Below are positions 28,285-37,172 of a stretch of 64,000 bases of DNA, piece by piece (within the stretch, counting starts at the first letter, position 1; each line of letters starts with the position of its first letter). This DNA is from Arthrobacter sp. zg-Y238. GTDB taxonomy: Bacteria > Actinomycetota > Actinomycetes > Actinomycetales > Micrococcaceae. The DNA is taken from positions 62,001-126,000 of the forward strand of contig NZ_JANFLU010000006.1 in assembly GCF_024385525.1 (NCBI RefSeq), given 5' to 3'. A program made the translations under genes and the position numbers. Below the pieces are notes generated by a model. That model was not told the DNA's origin and did not search any database. It saw only the letters and a list, made by a program, of their open reading frames with translations.

Positions 28285-29388
28285 TTGGACACGTCATCGC
28301 TTTTTGACCCCGTCACCCTGCGCGGAATGGAGCTGGCCCACCGCGGATGGGTGGCCGCCATGTGCCAGTATTCCGCGGACGCCGCCCATGCGCCCGGCGT
28401 ACCCAATGACTGGCACCTGATGCATCTGGGCTCCTTCGCCGCCGGCGGGGCCGCCCTGATCATCACCGAGGCCGCTGCGGTTCAGCCGGAAGGACGGATC
28501 AGCCCGCAGGACGCCGGGATCTGGAACGAGGCGCAGGCCGCCGCCTGGCAGCGCATCACGGATTTCGTGCACCGGCACGGCGCCGTCCAGGCGCGCATCG
28601 GCATCCAGCTGGCCCACGCCGGGCGCAAGGCCTCCACTTATGCTCCGTTCGCTGCCGGCACAGGCAGCGTGCCGCAGTCCGACGGCGGCTGGCAGACCGT
28701 CGGACCGACGGCGGACCCGTTCGGCAGCTACGCGGCTCCCGCCGCCCTGGATGAAGCGGGTATCCGGCAGATAATCCGCGACTTCGCCGATGCGGCTGTC
28801 CGCTCGGTCGACGCGGGCTTCGACACCATCGAAATCCACGGCGCGCACGGCTACCTGCTGCACCAGTTCCTCAGCCCGCTGGTCAATACCCGCACCGATG
28901 CGTGGGGCGGGGACGAGGCGGGGAGGAACCGGCTGACCCTCGAGGTCATCGACGCGGTACGGGCTGTGATTCCCGATTCCATGCCGCTCCTGCTGCGGAT
29001 CTCCGCCACGGACTGGATGCCCGGGGGAGTGGACGCCCAGTCCTCGGTGGTCCTGGCCCGGGCTGCGCGGGAACACGGAGTGGATCTGGTGGATGTTTCC
29101 ACCGGCGGAGCCGTTCCCGGGGCCACGATCCCCGTCGGACCGAATTACCAGGTGGAGTATGCCGAAGCGGTCCGGCACGGCGCAGGAGTGCCTACCGCCG
29201 CCGTCGGACTCATCGATTCCGGTACGCAGGCGGAGAAGATCCTGCAGGCCGGCTCCGCGGACGCGGTCCTCATTGCCCGTGCCGCCCTGCGGGATCCGCA
29301 CTGGTGGATGCGTGCAGCGGCGGAGCTGGACGCCAAGCTGCCCTGGGTGCCGCAGTACGAGCGGGCCGCTCGGCGCGGCATGTTCTAG
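28285..29388 (+). CDS. old yellow enzyme-type NADH:flavin oxidoreductase
   Basis: A 367-residue FMN-dependent TIM barrel of the YqjM class that reduces activated alkenes. The N-terminal VAAMCQYSAD places the class-specific cysteine near FMN, and the substrate His pair is in QLAHAGRKAS and IEIHGAHGYLLHQF. LSPLVNTRTDAWGG and the C-terminal AVGLIDSG FMN-phosphate loop are present. I start it at TTG 28285 (LDTSSLFDPVTLRG); in-frame starts further up lie inside the preceding gene. The substrate is unknown. Confidence 0.9.
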   Translation: MDTSSLFDPVTLRGMELAHRGWVAAMCQYSADAAHAPGVPNDWHLMHLGSFAAGGAALIITEAAAVQPEGRISPQDAGIWNEAQAAAWQRITDFVHRHGAVQARIGIQLAHAGRKASTYAPFAAGTGSVPQSDGGWQTVGPTADPFGSYAAPAALDEAGIRQIIRDFADAAVRSVDAGFDTIEIHGAHGYLLHQFLSPLVNTRTDAWGGDEAGRNRLTLEVIDAVRAVIPDSMPLLLRISATDWMPGGVDAQSSVVLARAAREHGVDLVDVSTGGAVPGATIPVGPNYQVEYAEAVRHGAGVPTAAVGLIDSGTQAEKILQAGSADAVLIARAALRDPHWWMRAAAELDAKLPWVPQYERAARRGMF

Positions 29389-29404
29389 CCGGTACGGCGA
29401 TGGC

Positions 29405-29410
29405 TAGGCT
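29405..29410 (+). promoter_or_regulatory. -10 element of the ABC exporter operon
   Basis: TAGGCT at 29405-29410 ends six bases before ATG 29417. This favours ATG 29417 over the in-frame ATG 29411 and suggests a leaderless message. Confidence 0.55.
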
Positions 29411-29416
29411 ATGGCC

Positions 29417-30190
29417 ATGACATCGACACCGGATCCCGTCCCGGCTCTCGCCGTCCGGGGACTAGCCAAGCAGTTCGGCCGGAAGACTGCCGTCAACGGC
29501 ATCAGCCTCGAAGTGCCGCAGGGCTCGTTCTACGGGCTGGTCGGCCCAAACGGAGCCGGCAAGACCACCCTGTTGTCGCTGGCCACCGGGCTGCTGCGTC
29601 CGGATGCGGGCTCCGCCTGGGTACACGGCACCGATGTGTGGGCCCGTCCCTTGGAGGCCAAGCGGTTGATGGGCATACTGCCGGACGGTGTCCGGCTCTT
29701 TGACCGGCTGACCGGCGAACAATTGGTGACGTACGCCGGCCTGCTTCGCGGGATGGACCGGGAAACGGCGCATTCCCGCACGAAGGACCTGCTGGCCGCC
29801 ATGGATCTTGCTGCCGATGCAGGCACCCTTGTGGTGGACTACTCCGCCGGCATGACCAAAAAGGTGGCCCTGGCCTCGGCCCTGATCCACGCTCCCCGCC
29901 TGCTGGTGCTGGATGAACCGTTCGAAGCAGTGGATCCCGTCTCGGCCGCCAACATCCGCGACATCCTCTCCGACTATGTCGCCGCCGGCGGCACGGTGAT
30001 TGTTTCCAGCCACGTTATGGACCTGGTCCAGCGGATGTGCGACCACGTGGCCGTAGTGGCCGGCGGAAACCTGCTGGCCGCGGGAACGCTGGACGAGGTC
30101 CGCGGCGACACCAGCCTGGAGGACCGCTTCGTTTCACTGGTCGGCGGGCGCACCCACGCGGAGGGGCTGGAATGGTTGCGCACCTTCTAA
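29417..30190 (+). CDS. ABC transporter ATP-binding protein (ABC-2 exporter type)
   Basis: A 257-residue ATPase. Walker A is GPNGAGKTTLL, the Q loop follows, the signature is the divergent YSAGMTKKVALA, Walker B is LLVLDEPFEAVDP and the switch His is in SSHVMD. The pattern fits exporters of the drug/lantibiotic-immunity or membrane-maintenance type. It overlaps the permease gene by 19 bp, so they form one transporter. The substrate is unknown. Confidence 0.9.
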   Translation: MTSTPDPVPALAVRGLAKQFGRKTAVNGISLEVPQGSFYGLVGPNGAGKTTLLSLATGLLRPDAGSAWVHGTDVWARPLEAKRLMGILPDGVRLFDRLTGEQLVTYAGLLRGMDRETAHSRTKDLLAAMDLAADAGTLVVDYSAGMTKKVALASALIHAPRLLVLDEPFEAVDPVSAANIRDILSDYVAAGGTVIVSSHVMDLVQRMCDHVAVVAGGNLLAAGTLDEVRGDTSLEDRFVSLVGGRTHAEGLEWLRTF

Positions 30191-31746
30191 GGCTGAAGCT
30201 GCTGCTGCTGCGCAACTCTTTGAAGCGCAGTCCCTGGCAGTTGGTGGGGATCATACTCGGCGGCCTGTATGCGCTGTCCCTGCTGGTTGTCCTGGCGGGA
30301 GCCCTGTTTGTTTTCGGAGCCGATCCCGCCCTTGCCCGGACTGCGGTGATCCTGGCAGGGAGCACAGCCGTGGTTGCCTGGGCAGTGATTCCCGTGGCAT
30401 CGTCGGGGCTGGACCTGACCCTGGACCCGGCGCGCTTCACCACCTATGCCGTCCCGGTGCCGCAGCTGCTCGCGGGCCTGGCCGCGGGCGGGCTCATCGG
30501 CATTCCGGGCACCGTCACGCTGCTTGCCGTGCTGGCGCAGGCCGCAAGCTGGTACCGCTCGCCGGCTGCGCTGGCCGCAGCGCTTGTACTCTCGGCCGTT
30601 GCAGTCTTCACGTGTCTTATCGCCGCCCGGGTGGCCGTGGCAGCAGCCGTCTCCCTGACCGGCTCCCGCAGGTTCCGCGAATTCACCGGACTGCTGCTGA
30701 TCATTCCGCTTGTTCTGCTGGGGCCCATCATTGCCGGTGTTGCCGACGGGATCCGGGCCGGCGCAGAGTTCCTTCCAGGCCTCGCCGAGGTGCTGTCCTG
30801 GACGCCGCTGGGCGCGGTGTGGGCGGTCCCCGGAGACATTGCCATTGGCCACTACGGTGCTGCTGCGGCGAAGACCCTTATCAGCGCGGCCTTCCTGGCA
30901 CTCCTGGTGCTGGCTTGGAAAACCCTGCTGCTGAGGGCCCTGGTCCGCCCGCCGCAGGCCGGCGCCGGGCGCAAGGCTGCAGGCCTGGGGCTGCTCGCCC
31001 GTTTCCCGGCCACTCCCACCGGTGCCGTGGCCGCCCGGTCGCTGATTTACTGGCTGCGGGACCCGCGCTACAGCGCTTCGCTGCTGATCCTCCCGCTGCT
31101 CGTTGTGGTCCTGCTGTTCGCGGGCAACAACGCCGGTGCGGAAGCGGGCCTGATGGTACCGCTGGCGCTGGGGCCGCTGGTGGCTTTTATGCTGGGCTTC
31201 TCCATCAGCGCGGACGTTTCCTATGACAGCACGGCGTTCGCGCTGCATCTGGCCACCGGCGTGTCCGGACGGGCGGACCGTGCCGGCCGGGCACTGGCCT
31301 GCGCAGTGCTGAGCGTGCCGGCCGTGCTTGCCGCAGCCGTCCTTCCGGCGGCCCTGACCGGGCACGCGGACCTCATAGCCCCCGTACTGGGGGTTTCCCT
31401 GGCGGCGCTGATGATCGGGCTGGGGGTTTCCAGCGCAGTGTCTGCGCGCTACACCTACAACGTGCCGCTGCCGGGGGAAAACGCATTCAAGACCCCGCCC
31501 GGTTCCACCGGCCGGGCCCTGCTGGTCCAGGGTGCCTTCAGCCTCGTGACCTTTGCGTTGCTGGTGCCCGTGCTCGTTCCGGGAGTGCTCGCCGTCGTGC
31601 TGGAAAGCACTCTGTGGGGAGTTGTGACACTGCTCGCGGGACTGCTGCTGGGTGCGGCGGTGCTGATCCTCGGGATCCGGCTGGGCGGACGGTGGCTGGA
31701 CGCGCGCGGGCCGGAACTGCTGCAGCAGGTCTCCATCAACAAGTAG
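30172..31746 (+). CDS. ABC transporter permease
   Basis: A 524-residue polytopic protein with about twelve to fourteen hydrophobic segments. It starts at ATG 30172 (MVAHLLRLKLLLLRNSLKR) behind GGAGGGG inside the 3' end of the ATPase gene. The N-terminal basic amphipathic segment followed by WQLVGIILGGLYAL resembles large two-domain permeases found beside ABC-2-type ATPases in Actinobacteria. No substrate can be inferred. Confidence 0.87.
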   Translation: MVAHLLRLKLLLLRNSLKRSPWQLVGIILGGLYALSLLVVLAGALFVFGADPALARTAVILAGSTAVVAWAVIPVASSGLDLTLDPARFTTYAVPVPQLLAGLAAGGLIGIPGTVTLLAVLAQAASWYRSPAALAAALVLSAVAVFTCLIAARVAVAAAVSLTGSRRFREFTGLLLIIPLVLLGPIIAGVADGIRAGAEFLPGLAEVLSWTPLGAVWAVPGDIAIGHYGAAAAKTLISAAFLALLVLAWKTLLLRALVRPPQAGAGRKAAGLGLLARFPATPTGAVAARSLIYWLRDPRYSASLLILPLLVVVLLFAGNNAGAEAGLMVPLALGPLVAFMLGFSISADVSYDSTAFALHLATGVSGRADRAGRALACAVLSVPAVLAAAVLPAALTGHADLIAPVLGVSLAALMIGLGVSSAVSARYTYNVPLPGENAFKTPPGSTGRALLVQGAFSLVTFALLVPVLVPGVLAVVLESTLWGVVTLLAGLLLGAAVLILGIRLGGRWLDARGPELLQQVSINK

Positions 31747-31770
31747 TCGGCGGGTACTAAGATGGAACGC

Positions 31771-32079
31771 ATGAGCCTGCCTCCCGATCCTTTCGAAAAC
31801 GATCCACGCCGCCTGGATGACAACGGTACGTCCACGGCAACCATCGAGCGCGAAGAACTGCGCGAAGAGCTGGAACCCGGCGACAGCGAACGCTTTGCCC
31901 ACTATGTGCGCAAGGAAAAGATCATGGAATCGGCGCTTTCGGGCGAACCGGTTATTGCTCTGTGCGGCAAGGTCTGGACGCCAGGCCGGGATCCCCAGAA
32001 GTTCCCCGTCTGCCCCACCTGCAAGGAAATCTACGAGGGCCTGCGTCCCGAAGGCGACAATCCCAAGGGCAAGAAGTAG
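31771..32079 (+). CDS. DUF3039 family protein
   Basis: A 102-residue acidic protein with ALCGKVWTPGRDP and PVCPTCKEIYE, a likely zinc site of three cysteines. DUF3039 proteins are conserved in Actinobacteria and have no known function. I choose ATG 31771 because TAAGAT (31758-31763) ends seven bases before it; ATG 31762 would add three residues. It precedes a helicase gene by 166 bp, and a link between the two is possible but untested. Confidence 0.85.
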   Translation: MSLPPDPFENDPRRLDDNGTSTATIEREELREELEPGDSERFAHYVRKEKIMESALSGEPVIALCGKVWTPGRDPQKFPVCPTCKEIYEGLRPEGDNPKGKK

Positions 32080-32245
32080 TTCGTCGCTCCGTTTCCCAGC
32101 CTTCCTGTGTGAAGGCAGTTAGTCCTGATGCCTGCATGACCTATGTGTTTACGCCTGCGCCCGTGCGCAGTCGCTCAGCGCTGCGCCCGTCCGGTGCCCG
32201 CACGGCAACAACCAATCGAGAAATGAGAAAGGTTGCGTTCCCCGC

Positions 32246-34042
32246 GTGAGTTCCGAAACCCTGTTCGGCGCCGGTGCGTCCCTGCCGCCCGCCTACCCCG
32301 AGCGCGCCGCCTGGGGCACCGCCCCGAAGCTGCGTCAGTGGCAGGCGGAGGCGCTGGAGAAGTACTTCGCATCCAATGCCAGCGACTTCCTCGCCGTCGC
32401 CACCCCCGGCGCCGGTAAAACCACCTTCGCCCTGCGTGTGGCCAACGAGCTGGTGGAGCGTGGAATCGTCAACCGCATCACCGTTGTCGCCCCCACGGAC
32501 CACCTGAAACGGCAGTGGGCCGACGCCGCCGCAAAGGTGGGCCTGGCCATCGACCCGAACTTCAAGAACGCCGACGGACGGCACGGGCACGGCTTCATCG
32601 GCGTGGCCGTCACCTACGCGCAGGTGGCGTCCAAGCCCATGCTGCACCGTGCCAAGACCGAGGCAGCCCGCACCCTGGTGATCCTGGACGAGATTCACCA
32701 CGGCGGTGACGCCCTGTCCTGGGGTGACGGCATCCGCGAAGCGTTTGAGCCTGCCGTCAAGCGGCTTTCCCTGACCGGTACGCCGTTCCGCTCGGACACC
32801 GCCGCCATCCCGTTCGTGGAGTACGTCGAGGACCGGGACGGCATCCGCCGGTCCAAGGCGGACTACACCTACGGCTACGGCCAGGCGCTGAAGGACCACG
32901 TGGTCCGCCCGGTGATGTTTATGGCCTATTCCGGGCAGATGCGCTGGCGAACCAGCGCCGGTGACGAAATGGCTGCGTCGCTGGGCGAAGCCGCGGTGAC
33001 CAAGGACATCACGGCGCAGGCCTGGCGCACCGCCCTGAACCCCACCGGGGAGTGGATCCCCGCAGTGTTGGCCGCAGCGGACCGCCGCCTCACCGAGGTC
33101 CGCCGGTCCGTGCCCGACGCCGGCGGGCTCGTGATCGCAACGGACCACGACGACGCCCGTGCCTACGCCGGCTGGCTGAAGAAGATCATGGGCGAATCAC
33201 CCACGGTCATCCTGTCCGACGATGCCAAGGCCTCGGAAAAGATCGAGGAATTCTCCGCCGGCACCCAGCGCTGGATGGTAGCCGTGCGGATGGTGTCCGA
33301 AGGCGTGGACGTGCCGCGCCTCGCCGTCGGCGTGTATGCCACCTCCACCGCCACCCCGCTGTTCTTCGCACAGGCCGTGGGACGTTTTGTGCGTGCCCGC
33401 AAGCGCGGCGAGACGGCGTCGGTGTTCCTGCCCTCCGTGCCGAACCTGATGGCGCTGGCCAACCAGATGGAAGTCGAACGCGACCACGCGCTGGACCGCC
33501 CGGACAACCATCTGGAGGAGGAAGGCTTCGGCCTCGAGGACAGCCTGATGGAGGCGGCTAACCGGGAGGAAAAGGCCTCCGGCGAGCTGACCAAGCAGAA
33601 GTTCGAGGCCCTGGAATCCCAGGCGTCCTTCGATCGCGTACTGTTCGACGGCGGCGAGTTCGGCACCGGTGGTGCGCTGGGCAGCGAGGAAGAGCAGGAT
33701 TTCATCGGCATCCCCGGTCTGCTGGACGCGGACCAGATGAGTACGCTGCTGCGCCAGCGCCAGCATGAGCAGCTTTCCCGCAGGGGCCGCCGTTCCGGTG
33801 CCGCCGCTGAGGCAGCGCCCGCGGAAGCCCCGGAAGTGGTGGACCACCGCCGGCTGACCGAACTGCGGGGTGAGTTGGCGAAGAACGTTTCCGCCTGGTC
33901 CGCCCGCTCCGGCATGCCGCACGGCGTGGTACACAGCGAGCTGCGCCGGATCTGCGGCGGACCGCCCGTGGCCCAGGCCAACGAGGAACAGCTCAATAAG
34001 CGGCTGAAGAAGCTGCAGGACTGGTTCATCGGCCGGAAGTAG
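32246..34042 (+). CDS. superfamily 2 DEAD/DEAH-box helicase
   Basis: A 598-residue helicase. Motif I is ATPGAGKTTFALR (about residues 51-63), motif II is LDEIHHGGD (DEIH), motif III SLTGTPFRSD, and the second RecA domain has motif V MVSEGVDVPRL and motif VI QAVGRFVRARKRG. The arrangement resembles type III restriction/UvrB-like SF2 helicases, followed by about 190 residues with no known fold. The start is GTG 32246; the ribosome site GAAAGG is distant, so the start is provisional. The 166-nt leader holds no clear gene. Confidence 0.9.
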   Translation: MSSETLFGAGASLPPAYPERAAWGTAPKLRQWQAEALEKYFASNASDFLAVATPGAGKTTFALRVANELVERGIVNRITVVAPTDHLKRQWADAAAKVGLAIDPNFKNADGRHGHGFIGVAVTYAQVASKPMLHRAKTEAARTLVILDEIHHGGDALSWGDGIREAFEPAVKRLSLTGTPFRSDTAAIPFVEYVEDRDGIRRSKADYTYGYGQALKDHVVRPVMFMAYSGQMRWRTSAGDEMAASLGEAAVTKDITAQAWRTALNPTGEWIPAVLAAADRRLTEVRRSVPDAGGLVIATDHDDARAYAGWLKKIMGESPTVILSDDAKASEKIEEFSAGTQRWMVAVRMVSEGVDVPRLAVGVYATSTATPLFFAQAVGRFVRARKRGETASVFLPSVPNLMALANQMEVERDHALDRPDNHLEEEGFGLEDSLMEAANREEKASGELTKQKFEALESQASFDRVLFDGGEFGTGGALGSEEEQDFIGIPGLLDADQMSTLLRQRQHEQLSRRGRRSGAAAEAAPAEAPEVVDHRRLTELRGELAKNVSAWSARSGMPHGVVHSELRRICGGPPVAQANEEQLNKRLKKLQDWFIGRK

Positions 34043-34078
34043 CTCCGGCCGCAGGGAACAGCAACAGGGAACAGCAGA

Positions 34079-34104
34079 GGGCCGGCCGCAGCAGCGGCCG
34101 GCCC
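34079..34104. terminator. hairpin between convergent helicase and pncA
   Basis: A perfect 11-bp stem GGGCCGGCCGC/GCGGCCGGCCC with loop AGCA lies between the two convergent stops. There is no U tract. It can act on both strands. Confidence 0.7.
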
Positions 34105-34135
34105 ACGCGTTGCGCCCCTGCGCACGGTCGATGTT

Positions 34136-34738
34136 CTACACCCCGGGGGGGTCGAGTTCGGGCCAGGCCGCGAGCGTGGTCTCGCGCTTGATGCCGCGGC
34201 ACAGCTCCGGGATCACCGCGGTGGTGTACCCGGCAGCGATCGCGTCCAGAGCGGTGGCGCGTACGCAGTAGTCAGCGGCAAGGCCCAGCACCACCACCTC
34301 GTCCACGTCGTTGTCCCGCAGCCAGTCGTCCAGGCTTAATGTCTCGGCGTCTGTCTCCGGCTCGGCTTCCGGCTCCCCGAGGGGCACCTCAACGTCCGGC
34401 GCCAGGACGCCCTCAAAACCGGAATACGCGGCTTCGTACTGGCCCTTGCGGAAGAAGGCATCCACCAGTTCGGTGTCCAGGTCCGGGTGCGGCTGGGCGC
34501 CGGGGGTGCCGGCCACGCAGTGCCTCGGCCAGGAGTCCACGAAGTCCGGCGTTTCAGAGAAATGCGCACCGGGATCGATGTGCCAGTCCTGGGTGGCGGC
34601 GACCAGATCGTACCGGCCGGCGGAGGTTTCCACGTAGTCGGTGATTTCCCCCGCGAGGTCGGCCCCGCCGGCCACAGCCAGCGAGCCGCCTTCACAGAAG
34701 TCGTTCTGCACGTCGACAATTATCAGGGCGCGGGCCAT
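34136..34738 (-). CDS. pncA: nicotinamidase
   Basis: PncA converts nicotinamide to nicotinate in NAD salvage and activates pyrazinamide in mycobacteria. The 200-residue isochorismatase-fold protein has the catalytic triad Asp in IIVDVQNDF, Lys in FFRKGQYEAAYS and Cys in AADYCVRATALDA, plus the metal residues in the AATQDWHIDPGAHF region. It begins three bases after the pncB stop and is co-transcribed with it, so the pair performs consecutive salvage steps. Confidence 0.94.
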   Translation of the reverse strand: MARALIIVDVQNDFCEGGSLAVAGGADLAGEITDYVETSAGRYDLVAATQDWHIDPGAHFSETPDFVDSWPRHCVAGTPGAQPHPDLDTELVDAFFRKGQYEAAYSGFEGVLAPDVEVPLGEPEAEPETDAETLSLDDWLRDNDVDEVVVLGLAADYCVRATALDAIAAGYTTAVIPELCRGIKRETTLAAWPELDPPGV

Positions 34739-34741
34739 TGC

Positions 34742-36067
34742 TTACTCCTCGTATTCGGTGGGGATGACCGGCTCGCCGCGCTGCAGGCGGTTCACCGAGG
34801 TTGGCAGTTCGGCAAGGGACGCTTCGTGCTGCTTGGCAGCACGCGTCACGGCCTCCGGTCCCGTCCAGCCGGGCAGGACTTCGCCGTCGGCCACGAACTG
34901 GTGCAGCAGCGTACGGTCGTTGCCGTCGTCCGCCGGCGCGTGGCCGATGCCGATCACCTCGGCGGTTGCCGTGCCGTGTTCGTCCAGCCGGCGCAGTGCG
35001 TACTTGCGCCCGCCGAGCGAGACCTTGTTCTTTGCGGCCTTGGCCACGGAAACGAACTCGTGGTCGTCTCCCTCGCGGCTGACCAGTTTGTAGACCATGC
35101 CGGCGGTGGGTGCCCCGGAGCCGGTGACCAGGGAGGTGCCGACGCCGTAGGCATCCACGGGAGCCGAGGCCAGGGCTGCTATCGCAAACTCATCGAGGTC
35201 GGACGTGACCATGATGCGCGTTTTGGTGTTGCCCAGCTCATTGAGCAGGTCGCGGACCCAGCGGGCCTGCGCCACGAGGTCGCCGGAATCCAGCCGCACG
35301 CCGCCCAGCGCCGGTCCGGCGACTTCCACCGCGGTGCGGACCCCGCGCTCGACGTCGTACGTGTCCACCAGAAGTGAGGTGCCAAAGCCCAGGGACGCCG
35401 TCTGTGCGGTGAAGGCTTCCTTCTCGGAATCGTGCAGCAGGGTGAAGGAATGCGCGGCCGTGCCCACGGTTTTCAAGCCGTAGCGCAGGCCCGCCTCGAG
35501 GTTGGACGTGCTGTCGAAGCCGGCGATCACAGCCGCGCGGGCTGCGGCAACGGCGGCTTCCTCATGGGTGCGGCGCGAACCCATCTCGATGCAGGGACGT
35601 CCGTCGGCTGCGGAAGTCATGCGGGATGCTGCGGAGGCAATGGCACTGTCGTGGTTGAGCATGGACAGGATCATGGTTTCGAGGATGCAGGCTTCGCCGA
35701 AGGTGGATTCAACGATCAGCAGGGGCGACTGCGGGAAGTACGCCTCACCCTCGGCGTAGCCGTAGATGTTGCCGGAGAAGCGGAAGTCCGCGAGCCACTC
35801 AAGCGTGCGTTCGTCCACCACGTTGGTCCTGGCCAGGAAATCCAGCTGCGGTTGTTCGAAGCGGAAATTCTCCAGGGCTTCAAGAATGCGGCCCGTTCCG
35901 GCAGCGATGCCGTAGCGGCGGCCCTCCGGCAGCCGCCGGGCAAAGACTTCGAACACGGACCGGCGGGAAGCCGTACCCGAGTGGAGGGCGGCCTGGAGCA
36001 TGGTGAGCTCGTAGTGGTCCGTATAAAGGGCTGAATTCGGGGTGTGCCGGACGGCGGGACTGTTCAC
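34742..36067 (-). CDS. pncB: nicotinate phosphoribosyltransferase
   Basis: PncB turns nicotinate and PRPP into nicotinate mononucleotide. The 441-residue product has the N-terminal TDHYELTMLQAALHSG motif and the later VRLDSGDLVAQARWVRDLL and TSDLDEF phosphate-site segments. I start it at GTG 36067 (VNSPAVRHTPN), with TAGAGT seven bases upstream (36075-36080), indicating a leaderless mRNA. A longer in-frame extension upstream would overlap the divergent clpS and is rejected. Confidence 0.94.
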   Translation of the reverse strand: MNSPAVRHTPNSALYTDHYELTMLQAALHSGTASRRSVFEVFARRLPEGRRYGIAAGTGRILEALENFRFEQPQLDFLARTNVVDERTLEWLADFRFSGNIYGYAEGEAYFPQSPLLIVESTFGEACILETMILSMLNHDSAIASAASRMTSAADGRPCIEMGSRRTHEEAAVAAARAAVIAGFDSTSNLEAGLRYGLKTVGTAAHSFTLLHDSEKEAFTAQTASLGFGTSLLVDTYDVERGVRTAVEVAGPALGGVRLDSGDLVAQARWVRDLLNELGNTKTRIMVTSDLDEFAIAALASAPVDAYGVGTSLVTGSGAPTAGMVYKLVSREGDDHEFVSVAKAAKNKVSLGGRKYALRRLDEHGTATAEVIGIGHAPADDGNDRTLLHQFVADGEVLPGWTGPEAVTRAAKQHEASLAELPTSVNRLQRGEPVIPTEYEE

Positions 36068-36154
36068 AGGCAAAACTCTAACCCGCGGATCCCCATTGAG
36101 TAGAAGGCTGCACGGTGGAGGATCGCAAACCGATTCCTCACTACAATTGGACCC
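36068..36154. promoter_or_regulatory. divergent leaderless promoters of pncB and clpS
   Basis: On the minus strand TAGAGT (36075-36080) lies seven bases from the pncB GTG; on the plus strand TACAAT (36142-36147) lies seven bases from the clpS ATG. Both spacings place the transcription start on or next to the start codon. Confidence 0.6.
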
Positions 36155-36463
36155 ATGGCTACCAGCACCGCGCCCGGAACGGACACCCTGACACGTGAGG
36201 AGACGGATACCCTCACGTCTTCGGACGTTCCCTGGGTCGTGATTGTCTGGAACGACCCGGTTAATCTCATGAGCTATGTCAGTTACGTCTTCCAGAGTTA
36301 TTTCGGCTATTCGGAGTCCAAATCCCACAGGCTCATGCTGGAGGTCCACCAGGCAGGGAAGTCCGTAGTGGCCACCGGATCCCGGGAATCCGCGGAACGC
36401 GATACCGTCGCCATGCATTCCTACGGGCTGTGGGCCACCTTCCAGAAGGCGGACGCGGCCTAG
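36155..36463 (+). CDS. clpS: ATP-dependent Clp protease adaptor ClpS
   Basis: ClpS delivers N-end-rule substrates to ClpAP/ClpCP. The 102-residue protein has the N-degron pocket strands VVIVWNDPVNLMSYV, the helix with HRLMLEVHQAGKS and the C-terminal strand HSYGLWATFQKADAA. The variable N-terminus is Thr-rich. It is followed by DUF2017, as in other Actinobacteria. Confidence 0.95.
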   Translation: MATSTAPGTDTLTREETDTLTSSDVPWVVIVWNDPVNLMSYVSYVFQSYFGYSESKSHRLMLEVHQAGKSVVATGSRESAERDTVAMHSYGLWATFQKADAA

Positions 36464-36520
36464 CGCCGCCTGCACCGCCTGCACCGCCCGACCCTGAACA
36501 CAGAACAGAAACGGATATTC

Positions 36521-37078
36521 GTGGCCACCGGCTTCAAGCTCACCCGTAAGGGCATTACCGCCAACCTGGAACCGGGGGAGCGGGACCTGCTCCGCAAGCT
36601 CTTCTCCGATGTGCAGTCCTTGCTGGAACCCGACACCGCCGCGGATGCCGATCCCCTCGCGGCCATGGTCGGCATCGACCCGTCGGCGGCCGTTCCGGAT
36701 GACTCCGCCCTGCTGAGGCTCCTCCCCAACGGCACCACGGGGAACGACGACGACGCCCTGGAGTTCCGGCGGTTCACGGAACGAACGCTGCGCGAATCAA
36801 AACAAGCCGCCCTGCGCGCCGCCGCGCTGCAGCTGGAGACGGCACCGCTTCGACTGGACACCGAGCAGGCGCAGCTCTTTGCCCGCGCCTTGAACGATGT
36901 CCGGCTGGTGCTGGCCGACCGCCTGGGGCTGGAAAATGATGAAGACGCCGAGCGGCTGCATGACATCACCGATCCGTCCAAGGCCGAGGACTTGGACGGC
37001 TACCTTGCTCTGGTGTACAACTTCGTCACATGGCTGCAGGAGACACTGATGCAGGCGCTGCTCGGCTCCCTGAAGTGA
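36521..37078 (+). CDS. DUF2017 family protein
   Basis: A 185-residue soluble, mostly helical protein starting at GTG 36521. DUF2017 proteins follow clpS across Actinobacteria (Rv1332 in M. tuberculosis), so a role in the ClpS/Clp pathway is often suspected, but none is proven. The C-terminus has LDGYLALVYNFVTWLQETLMQAL, a likely amphipathic helix. No catalytic motif is visible. Confidence 0.85.
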   Translation: MATGFKLTRKGITANLEPGERDLLRKLFSDVQSLLEPDTAADADPLAAMVGIDPSAAVPDDSALLRLLPNGTTGNDDDALEFRRFTERTLRESKQAALRAAALQLETAPLRLDTEQAQLFARALNDVRLVLADRLGLENDEDAERLHDITDPSKAEDLDGYLALVYNFVTWLQETLMQALLGSLK

Positions 37079-37172
37079 CAAGGACTCCATAGCACCGGCA
37101 GTCGACTATGTGAGCAACGGCACGGGGCGGTGAATGTGCCCGCGCGCAGGGGAGGACTATGGTCGTTACATT

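Noticed and set aside
29830-29880. Inactive ABC ATPase because the signature is not LSGGQ
   Set aside because: YSAGMTKKVALA is an accepted variant signature in ABC-2-type exporters, and Walker A, Walker B and the switch His are intact.
30187-31902. 571-codon frame opposite the ABC permease
   Set aside because: Its Gln/Arg/Gly-rich, low-complexity product is the complement of a hydrophobic membrane protein.
36068-36484. Extended N-terminus of pncB reaching across clpS
   Set aside because: It would overlap clpS antisense and ignores the well-placed TAGAGT and GTG 36067.
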